From Bog-950 sp964423405 (GTDB lineage Bacteria > Bacteroidota > Bacteroidia > Chitinophagales > LD1): DNA of 64,000 nucleotides. Every line of letters begins with the position of its first letter. The first letter of the stretch is position 1. The translations under genes were made by a program, and so were the position numbers. Under the pieces are notes generated by a model. The model made no database searches. It worked only from the letters and a program-made list of their open reading frames with translations, and was not told where the DNA came from. The stretch spans positions 91,404-155,403 of the forward strand of contig CAYREY010000003.1 of the NCBI GenBank assembly GCA_964423405.1. Reading direction: 5' to 3'. Shown in pieces: positions 1 to 10,200 of the stretch.

Positions 1-990
1 AAGCAGTTCATTACGCTCGCGCGGATAATCGGCATACGATTCGCCAAAATTGTTATCGTTAATTACCTGTGTACCTATGGCTATAAACTTAAACGCAGCA
101 TCGCTCATCAGTAGTTTATTCTTCAGCCATATCAATTGTGTTTCGCCAAAAAACGGACCGGCCGTATCGCCCTCTGCCCCGCGGTGAAACCTACAATCCA
201 TCATAAAAAATTCGGCATCGTAATAGCGGAAGTTAAAATAGTTGCCATTAAACTGCTCGCCTGCCGGGTAGGTATTGGGCCACATACCCTTAAATACTTT
301 CAGCGATGAATCGCGTAACACAAAATTCTGGTTGCAGTTGTCAGGCCCAAAATCGTGATCATCCCATATAGCATAGTTGGGCTGTGTAGCCAGAAAGTCG
401 CGGTACTTTTTGAATGTATGGCGCAGGCGCACGTTCAGGTTAAACATCCCATCGTAACTGCTGAAATCTTTTTTCAGATAATACACATCATCGCCCAGCC
501 AAACCATAAAATCGCTCTTCTTCTTTTTCATGCGGTAAAAAATCCAGTCAGCCGCCCCTGGAAAACAGATGCGCCCTATACCCGCCATTTGCAACGCACA
601 CGAACCGGTAATAAAATTAAAGTCTTTCACAACCGTATCGGCCTGTGTGCGGAACGAGTACTTAGCCTGCGTACCCCAGCCATCAATCGATATAAGGATG
701 TTATACAACCGGTCGGGTTTAAGCCCGGTAAAATCCATAGTAAGCGCCACATCACCCTTTTTATTGGTTATGTAGTTTACGTTGGTAGGGTAATACACTT
801 TCTTATCGGCAGTGTCGCCAAGTATCAGGGCATTCTGCCCTTTGCCCCTAAAGGCAATCCATACCCGGGCCGAGTTTTTAGTTACAGAGCCCACCAACGG
901 GCCGGCCAGCAGTTTGGGTTTAAGGGGCAATTGCGCATGGGCATAAACCACACCTATCAGCAGCAGTATCAGTACACCGTATTTTTTCAC
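1..990 (-). CDS. PhoD-like alkaline phosphatase/phosphodiesterase, secreted (3' end outside window)
   Basis: Reading the minus strand gives a signal peptide (VKKYGVLILLLIGVVYAHA) followed by a beta-sandwich-like N-domain and a metallophosphatase domain. The motifs are typical of the PhoD family: GSC at about residues 129-131, WLGDDVYY at 164-171 and WDDHDFGPDN at 209-218, which supply metal-binding Asp and His residues. The family hydrolyses phosphomonoesters or diesters outside the cytoplasm. The start chosen is GTG at 990 because it gives a classical charged n-region. An in-frame ATG at 1021-1023 would add 11 residues and cannot be excluded. The C-terminus runs off the left edge, so the remaining catalytic residues are not visible. 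The family call is firm; substrate is unknown. Confidence 0.85.
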   Translation of the reverse strand, partial: MKKYGVLILLLIGVVYAHAQLPLKPKLLAGPLVGSVTKNSARVWIAFRGKGQNALILGDTADKKVYYPTNVNYITNKKGDVALTMDFTGLKPDRLYNILISIDGWGTQAKYSFRTQADTVVKDFNFITGSCALQMAGIGRICFPGAADWIFYRMKKKKSDFMVWLGDDVYYLKKDFSSYDGMFNLNVRLRHTFKKYRDFLATQPNYAIWDDHDFGPDNCNQNFVLRDSSLKVFKGMWPNTYPAGEQFNGNYFNFRYYDAEFFMMDCRFHRGAEGDTAGPFFGETQLIWLKNKLLMSDAAFKFIAIGTQVINDNNFGESYADYPRERNELL

Positions 991-1071
991 AGCGGCTAAT
1001 GTATGAAATGTTGTAAAACCCATCGGGTTGTGCAAAGCGAAAATAAGGTTAATCCTTACCGGCAATTACTT

Positions 1072-1434
1072 TTACCATCGCCCCTCTTTTTTAAGCAGGC
1101 TGTAGGTATATAAGGCCCCCAACAGATCTACTACTGCAAACAGTATAATTACCGGTTTTACAAAACCAGCCAGTGCAAACACCGAAAAGAATATGATGAT
1201 AGTACTACGAATGTATACTGTTAGCTTAAAAAACAGGGCATTATCGTTTTTACCAAATACGATATAATACACCGATAAAGCTAACAACAACATTCCTCCT
1301 ACCCGTACCCATACCTCATTGGTAGCCGGTAGCATTACTATACCCAACAATAAATTTGGGGCTATTAAAAGTACCAGGCCTAGTAGTGCCAGGTATATCC
1401 CAAAATAGTAAACACTTTTAGCTGCTGCACTCAT
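1072..1434 (-). CDS. small integral membrane protein, unknown function
   Basis: A 120-residue protein, almost entirely hydrophobic, with four predicted transmembrane segments (about residues 8-30, 42-62, 70-90 and 92-113) and a short basic C-terminus (KKEGRW). No catalytic motif is visible and I do not recognise the family. It lies on the same strand as the PhoD-like gene downstream and the TPR gene upstream, with about 40 bp to the latter, so co-transcription is possible. Coding is supported by the clean ATG start and membrane-protein composition; function is unassigned. Confidence 0.7.
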   Translation of the reverse strand: MSAAAKSVYYFGIYLALLGLVLLIAPNLLLGIVMLPATNEVWVRVGGMLLLALSVYYIVFGKNDNALFFKLTVYIRSTIIIFFSVFALAGFVKPVIILFAVVDLLGALYTYSLLKKEGRW

Positions 1435-1475
1435 AATTGTATGTTTTAAGTTGTGAATAAAAACTGCTTGTATAA

Positions 1476-3293
1476 CTATTGAAACTTACACTTGCTAACC
1501 TCCATTTTCATATCGTGGTGGTTTTGTTTCATCACTACATCCATATACATCCAGCGCTCAGGGTGCGGCACTTTAGGGCCCAGTACTATTTTGCTGATAT
1601 GCGGCCTGGTGGTATTGGTAGATTCTATATACAACCGGCGCGGTAGCTCAGTAGCATACCTATCTGTTTTTACAGCCTCCTCGTGTGGCATATAAAACTT
1701 TATAACCCGCAACTCTTTCTCAAACTGATAATCGGAGCTTTTAAAAAAATAACGCAGCTCAGATACATACCGGTATATAAACTTATTGATAGCCGTATTT
1801 TTAACCCCTGTATCGTTTACATCATCGGCCGCCTTTAACTTAAGTAAAGCAGTAAGTTCCTGCTGCAGTTTGGCTATCTGCTCTGTTACATTATCAATCA
1901 TTTCTTTATTACCATCAGCCACCATCAGGCCCTTGCCTTTATCGTAATACAAAACATGGTACAACGCCTGCCGGTCGGTAGGGTCCACTTTACCAAACTG
2001 CATATCGGTATACAGGCCGGCGTCCTGCTTGTCAAAAAAATTCCGCCTCAATGTTATACTGCAACCGGCGGCTTCTTCTTTCAATTCGTTTTTGCCATAC
2101 GTGCGCCACATTACCAGGTAATCGGCTTTCTCTTCCGGTAAAAAACTACCCAGATAAATGTTGTTATCCTCTTGCCGGGTGCCACGTTCAAACGATGCCC
2201 TCATATCCGTATCCAGCAAAAAATCAAGCAATACTTTCCCTTCCTCCGGATCGTTCATAAATACTACGTTGCTGTACCTCAGCCGTGCTTCGGCATTCAT
2301 CACCATAATATCGGCAGTGCGTAACTGGGTGTAATGTACTACCGGTGCGGTGCCCTTATATACTATCAAACTACGTACACGCTCTACCCGCTCATTAATT
2401 ACGGCACAGGCCTGGCGTATCTGCCTCTTCTCGTGCTCGGGCAATTCAGCTATAGCTTTCTCTACATAATTGGCCGAAAAACTGATATCCTCTTTGCTGG
2501 TGGTTACCGCTTCTCCGGAACGTGCCCGGGCTTCATCATACAGCTTTTTAAAATATTTCGAGTAAGGCGAGTACTTGTAGGCCAGTTCAAAATAGTGCAG
2601 GGCTGTTGTATGGTCGCCACGGCGGGCAAGTAATTGTGCTATGTGTGCATAGCCATGCGAGTAATCCGGACGTAGTTCTATTGCCTTTTTATAATCTTCT
2701 TTGGCAACATCCTGGCGCCCTAACTCTTCGTAGGTAGCTCCGCGGTTCAGATAAGGCAGTGGGTAGCTGGCATCTAACCCAATGGCAGTACTGTAACAGT
2801 CCAGGGCTTTGTCGTATTGCTTAAGGTTATGGTAAGCCACGCCCAGGTTATTGTACGCATCTATATACGAAGGGTCCAGTTCTATCGATTTCAGGTAGTC
2901 TGCAATAGCAGCATTAAAATCGCCTTTACTATCATAAGCCACGCCCCGCCCGTTGTAGGTTTCTGCATCGCCGGAGTTTAACCTGATAGCCCGGGTATAA
3001 TCTTCAATTGCTTTATCATACTCGCCTTTTTGCTCCCACACGCGTGCACGGTTATGGTAGGCATCCGATAAATCAGGTTTAATTTCAAGTGCTTTATTAT
3101 AATCGGCTATTGCCCTGTCCAGCTGCTCAAAATTTTTATAGGCCAGGCCACGGCGCAGGTAAAATGACGGGTGCGGAAACTGTTTCAACAAGTCATCGGT
3201 CAACAGGTCTATTACTTCCTGATTCTTGCCACTCAGAATCAACTCTAAACTTTTCTTATTTATCTCCTCTAGTGTAACGGGGGTATTATGCAT
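1476..3293 (-). CDS. TPR protein with a C-terminal DUF2971-like domain
   Basis: A 605-residue protein without signal peptide, so presumably cytoplasmic. Residues about 37-270 are six to seven consecutive tetratricopeptide repeats of the canonical type (for example YNKALEIKPDLSDAYHNRA and DYTRAIRLNSGDAETYNGRG), a protein-interaction scaffold. The C-terminal half resembles DUF2971: an HYTQL element, FMNDPEEG matching the family's NDPFEG, and LVMWRTYG followed by AGCSITL matching the usual MWxxYa...GicI segment. DUF2971 proteins are poorly characterised and often occur in accessory or defence-like islands, but nothing beside this gene supports a defence role. The domain call is from motif memory, not a search. 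Confidence 0.75.
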   Translation of the reverse strand: MHNTPVTLEEINKKSLELILSGKNQEVIDLLTDDLLKQFPHPSFYLRRGLAYKNFEQLDRAIADYNKALEIKPDLSDAYHNRARVWEQKGEYDKAIEDYTRAIRLNSGDAETYNGRGVAYDSKGDFNAAIADYLKSIELDPSYIDAYNNLGVAYHNLKQYDKALDCYSTAIGLDASYPLPYLNRGATYEELGRQDVAKEDYKKAIELRPDYSHGYAHIAQLLARRGDHTTALHYFELAYKYSPYSKYFKKLYDEARARSGEAVTTSKEDISFSANYVEKAIAELPEHEKRQIRQACAVINERVERVRSLIVYKGTAPVVHYTQLRTADIMVMNAEARLRYSNVVFMNDPEEGKVLLDFLLDTDMRASFERGTRQEDNNIYLGSFLPEEKADYLVMWRTYGKNELKEEAAGCSITLRRNFFDKQDAGLYTDMQFGKVDPTDRQALYHVLYYDKGKGLMVADGNKEMIDNVTEQIAKLQQELTALLKLKAADDVNDTGVKNTAINKFIYRYVSELRYFFKSSDYQFEKELRVIKFYMPHEEAVKTDRYATELPRRLYIESTNTTRPHISKIVLGPKVPHPERWMYMDVVMKQNHHDMKMEVSKCKFQ

Positions 3294-3353
3294 AAACTAA
3301 AAGTACAAGGTTTTGCCTAATACCACAAAAATAGCAGCCCCGGCAACATGGTT

Positions 3354-3755
3354 TCAGCTAAGCCACTTAGCAGCCACCACATACGTAATAGCCGATACCG
3401 AACCGGTAAGCACTATACCCCATATAATATCTACCACTACCACTATCAGCGGCCATTGTTGTATGGTGGCCATGTTGGTAAGGTCGTAGGTGGCATAGCA
3501 CATCAGGCCAAACAGGGCACCGTTTATAAGCGCCTTTTGCAGGCTGGCAGCCTCCAGGGCAGGGTTTACCGCAAAGTACAGTATGCCGGCTATATACAGC
3601 AGGTAAAATACAATAGCAGCCGGCCAGCGTACATCACCGGTAAATATAAAGGCAAGCTTTTCGCGGTAAAAGCTACGGGCCACCAGCCCCAGCCAAAGCA
3701 TATCTATAGCAAAAAAGGCTACGGTGGCAATCAGGTAAATCCATACTGTTTTCAT
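3354..3755 (-). CDS. DUF2177-family membrane protein
   Basis: A 133-residue four-helix membrane protein beginning MKTVWIYLIATVAFFAIDML. The hallmark features of DUF2177 are present: an N-terminal helix with an Asp-Met-Leu-Trp motif, then GALFGLMCYATYDLTNMAT, and a final helix after DIIWG. The function of the family is unknown. A longer reading from 3824 is open, but its first 23 residues look non-native and the ATG at 3755 gives the family N-terminus. The gene stands alone between the TPR gene downstream and the terminator of the OmpA-family gene upstream. Confidence 0.8.
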   Translation of the reverse strand: MKTVWIYLIATVAFFAIDMLWLGLVARSFYREKLAFIFTGDVRWPAAIVFYLLYIAGILYFAVNPALEAASLQKALINGALFGLMCYATYDLTNMATIQQWPLIVVVVDIIWGIVLTGSVSAITYVVAAKWLS

Positions 3756-3828
3756 ATTTGGTTGGTGTTTGTTATAAATATACGCTATTACTAAAACAAA
3801 CACAGGCCGGCGGTAGTTCGCCAAAACA

Positions 3829-3858
3829 AAACGGCCCCCGCTTATGCGGAGGCCGTTT
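3829..3858 (-). terminator. intrinsic terminator after the OmpA-family gene
   Basis: An inverted repeat with arms AAACGGCC/GGCCGTTT and an inner CCGC/GCGG stem around a TTAT loop, with one C/A mismatch. On the minus strand it is followed by TTTTGTTTTGG. It lies 21 bp beyond the stop of the 3880-5970 gene and is placed to end the adhesin/PorP/OmpA unit. Confidence 0.8.
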
Positions 3859-3879
3859 ATATACTTAAGCTGCTACAGC

Positions 3880-5970
3880 TTATTTTTTCTTTTTACCGTA
3901 GGTAAAGCCGGGGCCGGTTTTTACCTGTTTTACTACTTCGCCGTAGTTTTCTATTTCCGGTGCATCTTCTGGTTTGTCCGGTATCAGTTTAAACTCTACG
4001 CGGCGGTTGCGTGCGCGGCCTTCCGGATCGTCCTCACCGTTTGGCAGTTCGTTCGGAACAGCAGGTTGTTTCTCGCCAAATGTTTTAACCACTATGCGGT
4101 TTTCGGCTATACCTTTCTTTTTAATTAAGAAGGTTTTCACCTCATTGGCACGGCGCATCGAAAGAGCCTCGTTGTACTCATCGGTACCTTTGCTATCGGT
4201 GTGGCCCTGTATCTCAAGCGAGTAACCAGGGTTAGCGTTCAGCACGGTAACAACCGAGTCTATCTGGCCTTTGTAAAAATCAATCACGTTCGATTTATCG
4301 AAGGCAAAGTAAACATTAGGTATGCGGATGTGGATACGGATAATCGGATCCAGGTAGAAAATCTTCTCAATAGTATCGCGCTCTTCTTCTTCGTCAATAG
4401 TCAGGTTATCGATAGATGGCCAGTAGCCTTCTTTGTTACCGTTTATTTTGTACGAAGTGCTGCGTTTAACAGGGAACAGGAATGGCTGTGCTGTGGTAAT
4501 AGCGTTGCCTGAAAACTCAAAATTGTTGCCAGCTACTTTGTACAGCGATGCATCTACACCGGTTACAGGTGTATTGGTAGGGTCGCCGCGTTTTACATAA
4601 ATACCTTTCAGGGTAATGTCGCGTTGTACTATTACAGTCCATATATCATCGCAGCAGGTAGCACCACGTGGCGAGGTAGTACCTATACGGTTAGATACCA
4701 TAAAGCCGCGGGCTGCTTTTTCGTCAAGCGCCAGGTAAAGGTCATCGGCCTGCGAGTTGATAGGCACACCGGCGTTAACCGCTTTGCTGGTCCAGTTGCC
4801 CGGGGTACCCGAAATTTTAAATACATCCAAACCACCAATAGATGGGTGGCCATCTGATGAGAAGTAAAGTACACCGTTCTTCTTATCGTAGAAAGGGGTC
4901 TGGTCGTCACCTACGCTGTTAACTTCGTTACCCAGGTTAGTAGCGGGGCCAAAAGTACCATCGCTGTTCAGCTTGGCATACCATATATCCAGACCTTTGC
5001 TGCCGCTGCGGTTGCTGGTAAAGTAAAGTATGGTGTTGCCATCTTTATCTACACCAAAAGCAGGGTGGGTAGTGGTACCCAGTTCGCCATTCAGTTTTTT
5101 AAGTTCTTCTGCATCGCCCCAGGTAGTACCGTTTTTAACCGAGCGGTACAGGCGGCAGTTTACGCGGTTCTCATCTTCTTCTACCACACCACATTTGGTA
5201 AACACTATCGATTTCTCATCGGGTGAGTAAACGGCGTTACCGGTGTTGGTTTTGTCGTCGTTAGGTGGTACTGGCAGTGCGGTACGGTTGGTAAAGCTGT
5301 TGCCGGTTTTATCGGCGGTAAAAATAGAGGTAAAGTGGTTGTCTTTGCTGTTGGTCAGGTTTACCGCTGTATCGGTTTTCTGCGAGGTAAACAGTATGCC
5401 ATTACCTTTAAGTGGTTTTGGCGAAAAATCCTGAATAGTGCTGTTCACCTGTCCTTCGGTTTTCTCTACCTTTATTTTGGTAGGAAACTTAGTGATTGCC
5501 ATAGCAGAGTCTATACCTTCAATCTCAATTTTAGCCAGGTTTTTGTAGCTGATATCCTTTTTGCCCAGTGGCGCCTTCAGGTAGCCTTCCAGCGTGGTTT
5601 TGGCATCGGCATAGCGGCCATTCATTTTTTGCATACGGCCCAGTTGAAACTGGTCGTTTACAAATGCCTCAGGGTCTTTAGCTATAACTAACTTGTAGTA
5701 TTTTTCGGCAGCCTCATAGTCACGTAGTTCGCGGTTTACATCGCCTAACAGGTGGGCTATATCAATTTTTTCAGGCTTTGCTTTGTAGGCATCTTCCAGG
5801 TACTGGGCTGCGTTATAAAAGCTACCCTGTTTTAACTGGGCGCGTGCTATCTTCAGTTTCTTGCGCCATTTCACCTTAGGATATTTCTCCACGTTTTTCA
5901 ACTTGGAGCCGTCCTGCGCACCTGCAAACAGTATTATCGGAGTTAACAGGGCTAACAAAAAATACTTCAT
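3880..5970 (-). CDS. PorE-like OmpA-family protein (TPR, WD40-like propeller, regulatory domain, OmpA C-terminus)
   Basis: A 696-residue exported protein with a type I signal peptide (cleavage near AGAQ) and no lipobox. Domain order: TPR region (about 40-150), PD40/WD40-like beta-propeller blades (about 170-440; for example VYSPDEKSIVFTK and ILYFTSNRSGSKGLDIW), a carboxypeptidase-regulatory-like beta sandwich (about 455-545), and an OmpA-like peptidoglycan-binding domain (about 555-675) with GHTDSKGTDEYNEAL and GRARNRRVEF. This architecture is that of PorE of the type IX secretion machinery, which anchors PorP to peptidoglycan. Bacteroidota genomes carry several such PorP/OmpA pairs, so this copy may be a dedicated partner of the adjacent adhesin rather than the housekeeping PorE. 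It starts 57 bp after the PorP gene and is probably in the same operon. Confidence 0.9.
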   Translation of the reverse strand: MKYFLLALLTPIILFAGAQDGSKLKNVEKYPKVKWRKKLKIARAQLKQGSFYNAAQYLEDAYKAKPEKIDIAHLLGDVNRELRDYEAAEKYYKLVIAKDPEAFVNDQFQLGRMQKMNGRYADAKTTLEGYLKAPLGKKDISYKNLAKIEIEGIDSAMAITKFPTKIKVEKTEGQVNSTIQDFSPKPLKGNGILFTSQKTDTAVNLTNSKDNHFTSIFTADKTGNSFTNRTALPVPPNDDKTNTGNAVYSPDEKSIVFTKCGVVEEDENRVNCRLYRSVKNGTTWGDAEELKKLNGELGTTTHPAFGVDKDGNTILYFTSNRSGSKGLDIWYAKLNSDGTFGPATNLGNEVNSVGDDQTPFYDKKNGVLYFSSDGHPSIGGLDVFKISGTPGNWTSKAVNAGVPINSQADDLYLALDEKAARGFMVSNRIGTTSPRGATCCDDIWTVIVQRDITLKGIYVKRGDPTNTPVTGVDASLYKVAGNNFEFSGNAITTAQPFLFPVKRSTSYKINGNKEGYWPSIDNLTIDEEEERDTIEKIFYLDPIIRIHIRIPNVYFAFDKSNVIDFYKGQIDSVVTVLNANPGYSLEIQGHTDSKGTDEYNEALSMRRANEVKTFLIKKKGIAENRIVVKTFGEKQPAVPNELPNGEDDPEGRARNRRVEFKLIPDKPEDAPEIENYGEVVKQVKTGPGFTYGKKKK

Positions 5971-6027
5971 AGTTTATGCTTAGTTTTCTGGGATTAAATA
6001 AATCGTAGTGGTCAGGGCTAATACTGA

Positions 6028-7080
6028 TTAATATCTTGGGTTAAACAGGTAGTTATCTTCTTTAGGCTGGAAAATATTACCAATGTAGCTCAGGGTAATT
6101 TCAAAGCCTTGCGGAAGCGGGCCACCTATGTTTTTGTGGTCTTTGTACTGGCGGCTCAGGTGCACATCGTATGCAAAGCCCGCACGGAAACCTTTGTACT
6201 CAAAACCAACTTTAGGTATCAGGGTGTACTGGTTGTTGATACGGTTCCATAAACCCAGGAACAGGGTAGCGCGTTTAGCCGGGTCTTTTATTACATGTAT
6301 ACCAGCAGTTAAACCAAAGTTGGTTTCGTTAGCTTTTTGCTGGTACATAAATAAGTAGCCTGGTATGAAAACGGCTTTGTCTTTGTATTCAAACTCAAAA
6401 CCACCGTGCAGGGTGTGGCGGAAAGGCAAACGGTAGGTTTGTGTGCTGTTAGCCAGAAAATCCTGCTTGTAGTTGGTAGCGTTGTTAAATGCATAACCGG
6501 TGTAGAAACGCATACCGGTGTAGAAGTCGTATTTGAAGAATAAACCTGCGTTGAACACCCCTTTCATGCGGTTACCGCTGTTAAAGGTTTCGCCGTTGTA
6601 GCTGCTGTTGTAGCTCAGGTCCGAGTTAAAGCCATCGTTAAACTCAAATTTGCTGAAGTCCATTTTGGTCATAGCCAAACCGCCCTGCAAACCTAACCCT
6701 AACTGTATTTTGTTTTTAGGGCCAAAACCCATGTTATACGCTAACGAAACCAAAATCTGGTTCTGGTTAAAGGTTTTACCGTTCTGCTGGTCGTTAAAAA
6801 ATACGATACCCACACCCAGTGCACCTTTTTTAATTTTCTCGCGTAGAAGAGAAAGGTCTACACTGGCCGATGGTGTAGAAAACACCGGACGGTTGCTGCT
6901 AAGGCCGGGGAACTGGTTACGGTAAATACCCGTAATACGGTAAAACCCGTTAAAGTTACCGGTTAAAGCAGGGTTTAGTGTTAACGGAGAGGCATAAAAC
7001 TGCGAAAAGTGAATGTCCTGAGCATTCGCTGTAAGCATACCTACCATTAAAGCTACGATTGCGTATAATCTAAACTTCAT
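6028..7080 (-). CDS. PorP/SprF-family type IX secretion outer-membrane protein
   Basis: A 350-residue protein with a signal peptide ending TANAQ, immediately followed by DIHFSQFYASPLTLNPALTG, the diagnostic N-terminus of PorP/SprF proteins. The remainder is amphipathic beta-strand rich, as expected of an outer-membrane barrel, and ends in an aromatic-containing tail (YLFNPRY). SprF-type proteins are needed for secretion or surface attachment of cargo carrying the type B (gliding) C-terminal domain. The gene directly upstream encodes such a cargo and the gene downstream a PorE-like anchor, so the three form a secretion cassette. I used the ATG at 7080 rather than 7107, since it begins the signal peptide MKFRLYAIVALMVGML. 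Confidence 0.92.
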   Translation of the reverse strand: MKFRLYAIVALMVGMLTANAQDIHFSQFYASPLTLNPALTGNFNGFYRITGIYRNQFPGLSSNRPVFSTPSASVDLSLLREKIKKGALGVGIVFFNDQQNGKTFNQNQILVSLAYNMGFGPKNKIQLGLGLQGGLAMTKMDFSKFEFNDGFNSDLSYNSSYNGETFNSGNRMKGVFNAGLFFKYDFYTGMRFYTGYAFNNATNYKQDFLANSTQTYRLPFRHTLHGGFEFEYKDKAVFIPGYLFMYQQKANETNFGLTAGIHVIKDPAKRATLFLGLWNRINNQYTLIPKVGFEYKGFRAGFAYDVHLSRQYKDHKNIGGPLPQGFEITLSYIGNIFQPKEDNYLFNPRY

Positions 7081-7241
7081 GTGATACTTGAATTTATTAG
7101 GGTTCAAAGAAAATATTTTTTTGCAAACCTACATGAATTTACCTTTTAAAAAACCGGATTTCAGTCATTTGTGTATAACTTATGCCTCTGCGTTTTAACA
7201 AGGTGTCTGCTTACATGCTTACAGACTTTAATATTTTTTAT

Positions 7242-7275
7242 AGCCTTGTACGTGGTATTTTCCACGCACAGGGCT
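7242..7275 (-). promoter_or_regulatory. strong hairpin between adhesin gene and porP/sprF-like gene
   Basis: Two 14-base arms (AGCCCTGTGCGTGG and CCACGTACAAGGCT on the minus strand) pair at 13 of 14 positions, one of them G-T, around a six-base loop. It begins 8 bp past the adhesin stop. On the minus strand the following bases are A-rich rather than a T-run, so it may be a partial terminator or an mRNA-stabilising or processing element that sets different levels of adhesin and PorP. On the plus strand it is followed by TTGTTTATT, but no plus-strand gene lies upstream. Confidence 0.5.
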
Positions 7276-7282
7276 TTGTTTA

Positions 7283-10200
7283 TTAATGCAATAGCGTAAA
7301 TGCGCCGGTCAGGTTGTAATCCACATTTGCGTTCGGATTGTTCTGATCGGGGCCGGTAATAGTAATATAATAGAAGTAAGTGCCGGCCGGTTGCAGGGTA
7401 CCGTTAAAGGTACCATCCCAATAGCCTGTGCCATCATACACCAGCTGGCCCCAGCGGTTGTAAATACGGAATGCCGAAATGGTATAAACACCCTGTAGCG
7501 ATGGCGGGAAATAAGGCCCGTACACATCGTTGGCACCATCGCCGTTTGGCGAAAACGCGTTAGGCATTGGCGGAACACCCGGAGGTACTACCGACAGGCG
7601 AACACTATCGTAGGCCACACAACCATACACCGCATCGGTTACCTGTACGGTGTAAGTAGTAGTAGTTTGTGCCGATTGTACATACGGCTGCTGCACGGTG
7701 GCATCCTGCAGGTAAGTGTTAGGGCTCCACAGGTAGGTAAAGTTGCTGTTGTAGCTAAACGAATCTACACTAAGCGTAGCATTGCGGCCCACAAATACCG
7801 TAGCAGTAGGTGGGTCGGCTACAAAAGCATTAACAGTAAGGCAGCGGATAGTAACCTCTACCGACGCAGTACCGCTACACAGGTTATCGTCGGTTACAGT
7901 TACGGTGTACGTACCCGAAGTATTTACACTGATAGTAGGGCTGGTTTGGTTATTGCTCCAGTTATAGCTACCGTTTACGGTAGGCAGCAGCAACACCGAT
8001 GTATCGCAACCGCACACATTCTGGTCGGGGCCCAGGCTTACAACCGGTGCCGGTACACTGTACACAGTTACACTATCGTAGCTGGCACAGCCGTTATCGG
8101 TGGCTGTAAGGTAGTAGGTGCCTGCCGCTGTTACTATCAGCGTATCATCCAGCACACTACCCGGTGCCCATATATAATCTACACCCTGTACAGCATTTAC
8201 ATACAATACATTGTCCTGCCCTTCGCACACCGAATCCTGGTTAAGCAGTATTTCGGCTACCGGTGGCTGCGATATAATTACATGGGCTGTATCCAGCGAG
8301 TTTAACTTACATCCGTTACTGTCTATAGCTATGTACGAGTAGTAACCGGCTGTATTTACCGTAATGTTAGGCGTGGTAGAGCCGTTGCTCCACAGGTACG
8401 AGCTATAGCCCGGGTCGCCGGTAAGGGTAATAGCACCACCCACACAAGTACCGGTATCGCCCGATGGTGCTACCACCAGCGGGTTAAGGGTAAACTCGGT
8501 TACAACCACCGTATCCGAAGGTATGTTACACACACCATCAAACACCCGCACATAGTAAGCCTGGCTAACGGCAGTTTGCCCGCCGGTAGTTATAGTAGGT
8601 GTTACTGCACCGGTGCTCCAGTTATACGACTGGTAAGGGCCACCGCTTGGCACAAGTGTTATCGAATCGTACGGACAAACAGCCGTATCGGCACCCAGTG
8701 TTACCGATGGGCGGCGCATGTAAATACGCAGGCTGTCATCGGCACGGCAACCATCCTGGTTAAAGGCAGTCACATAGTACACTGTTTCGGCTATTGGCCA
8801 GGCAAACGGGCTTTGTGCTGTGGTAGATGAAAGATTATTGGCAGGGCTCCACAGATAGCTTACACCATTACCGGTAAATACCAGTTGGGTAGTATCGCCG
8901 GGGCATATAGTATCGGGCTGTGCCGCAACACTGTAATTAAAGTTGCCGGTGCCTACCTGTATGGTATCGGTAGTTACACAACCATTGCTAAAGGTAGCAG
9001 TAACCACATAGGTAGTAGTAGTGGTAGGGTAAGCTTTAGGGTTCTGTACCGTGTCGCTCGATAGGCCCGTTGATGGGCTCCACTGCACACCGGTAAGCAC
9101 ATTACCTGCAGTTTGCGGTGTAAAGCGGAAAGCTACCGGGCTGCCTACCGTCCATGGCGAGGCATTGTAGCCCGCCGGGGTAAGGCCACTGGTACCGGTT
9201 GCGTTTTCTATACCCAGCGTATTAACCTGCGCAGGGTTGGTTTGCGAGTTAACCAGTACTTCAATCAGGTTAGTGGTTTCATACAGGTGTATCTCACCAT
9301 CTATGTTGCCGCCGTTACCAAAGTAAGCTACGTTTTTCCAGCGTATTACCTGTACACGGTTAGGGGCATTGCCTACCACAAAGTGGTCTATCGAGCCCCC
9401 ATTGGTAGTGTTAAGGTCTTCCCAGCAAAGCGCCACCACGTTGTTAGGTGTAGCAGCATCGGGCAATTGCTGGCCCGAGCAACAGCCCGCACCCTGGCCG
9501 TTGGTAAACGATATAAATCCGTTGGTAGAGATATAGAAACTGGTAACGGTGTTGCAGTAAAATTCAAAGTTGAAAGGTATAGTAATTGCGTTGCTCACAA
9601 TATCATCGCCGGTAGGGCCTGCATTTACTGCACCGGTTGGTGTTATAGGCGAAAACGCAATGTTTGAAAGGTCGTAACCCTGTACACAGTATAACTGCGA
9701 TGGGTGCAGCAACTGGGCATTCAGTTGTAAGGTATCGCCGTTGCAGAAAACAGTATCGTTGCCGGCACTGATTAATACAGCCGTATCTACATTCAGGCTA
9801 ATGCTGGTATCGCCCTGGCAGGTGCCATCATCTACCAACAGGGTAAATGTCTCATCGCTAAACAGCGGGAACGTTACCGTACCTGCATTAGGCAGCACAG
9901 TTCCGTTGCTGCCGGTCCAGGTAAGGGTATAGTTGTTTAACGGCGCCTCGCACATAATAAAGCGGGTATCGGGGCGCTGGTCGCTTACCGTAGGGGTAGG
10001 CAGGTTACAGTTGCTCGATACATCGTTATTAGCATACAACGATGCACCGGTAAATACAGTAGTAGTACCTACGGCATCGTAATCCGAACCCGACAACCAG
10101 GTGGCGTTATCGAAACATACTTCAACTATAAGGTTAGAGAAACCATCCCAGTTATAAGGTACATCCAGCGTGTGGGTGTTCCAGCCGGTGGTGTTTATAG

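Noticed and set aside
355..999. Plus-strand 214-codon open frame
   Set aside because: It is the shadow of the minus-strand PhoD-like gene, whose signal peptide and GSC, WLGDDVYY and WDDHDFG motifs are convincing.
1476..3293. Defence-system component
   Set aside because: DUF2971 often occurs in accessory islands, but no toxin, nuclease, effector or mobile element lies beside it.
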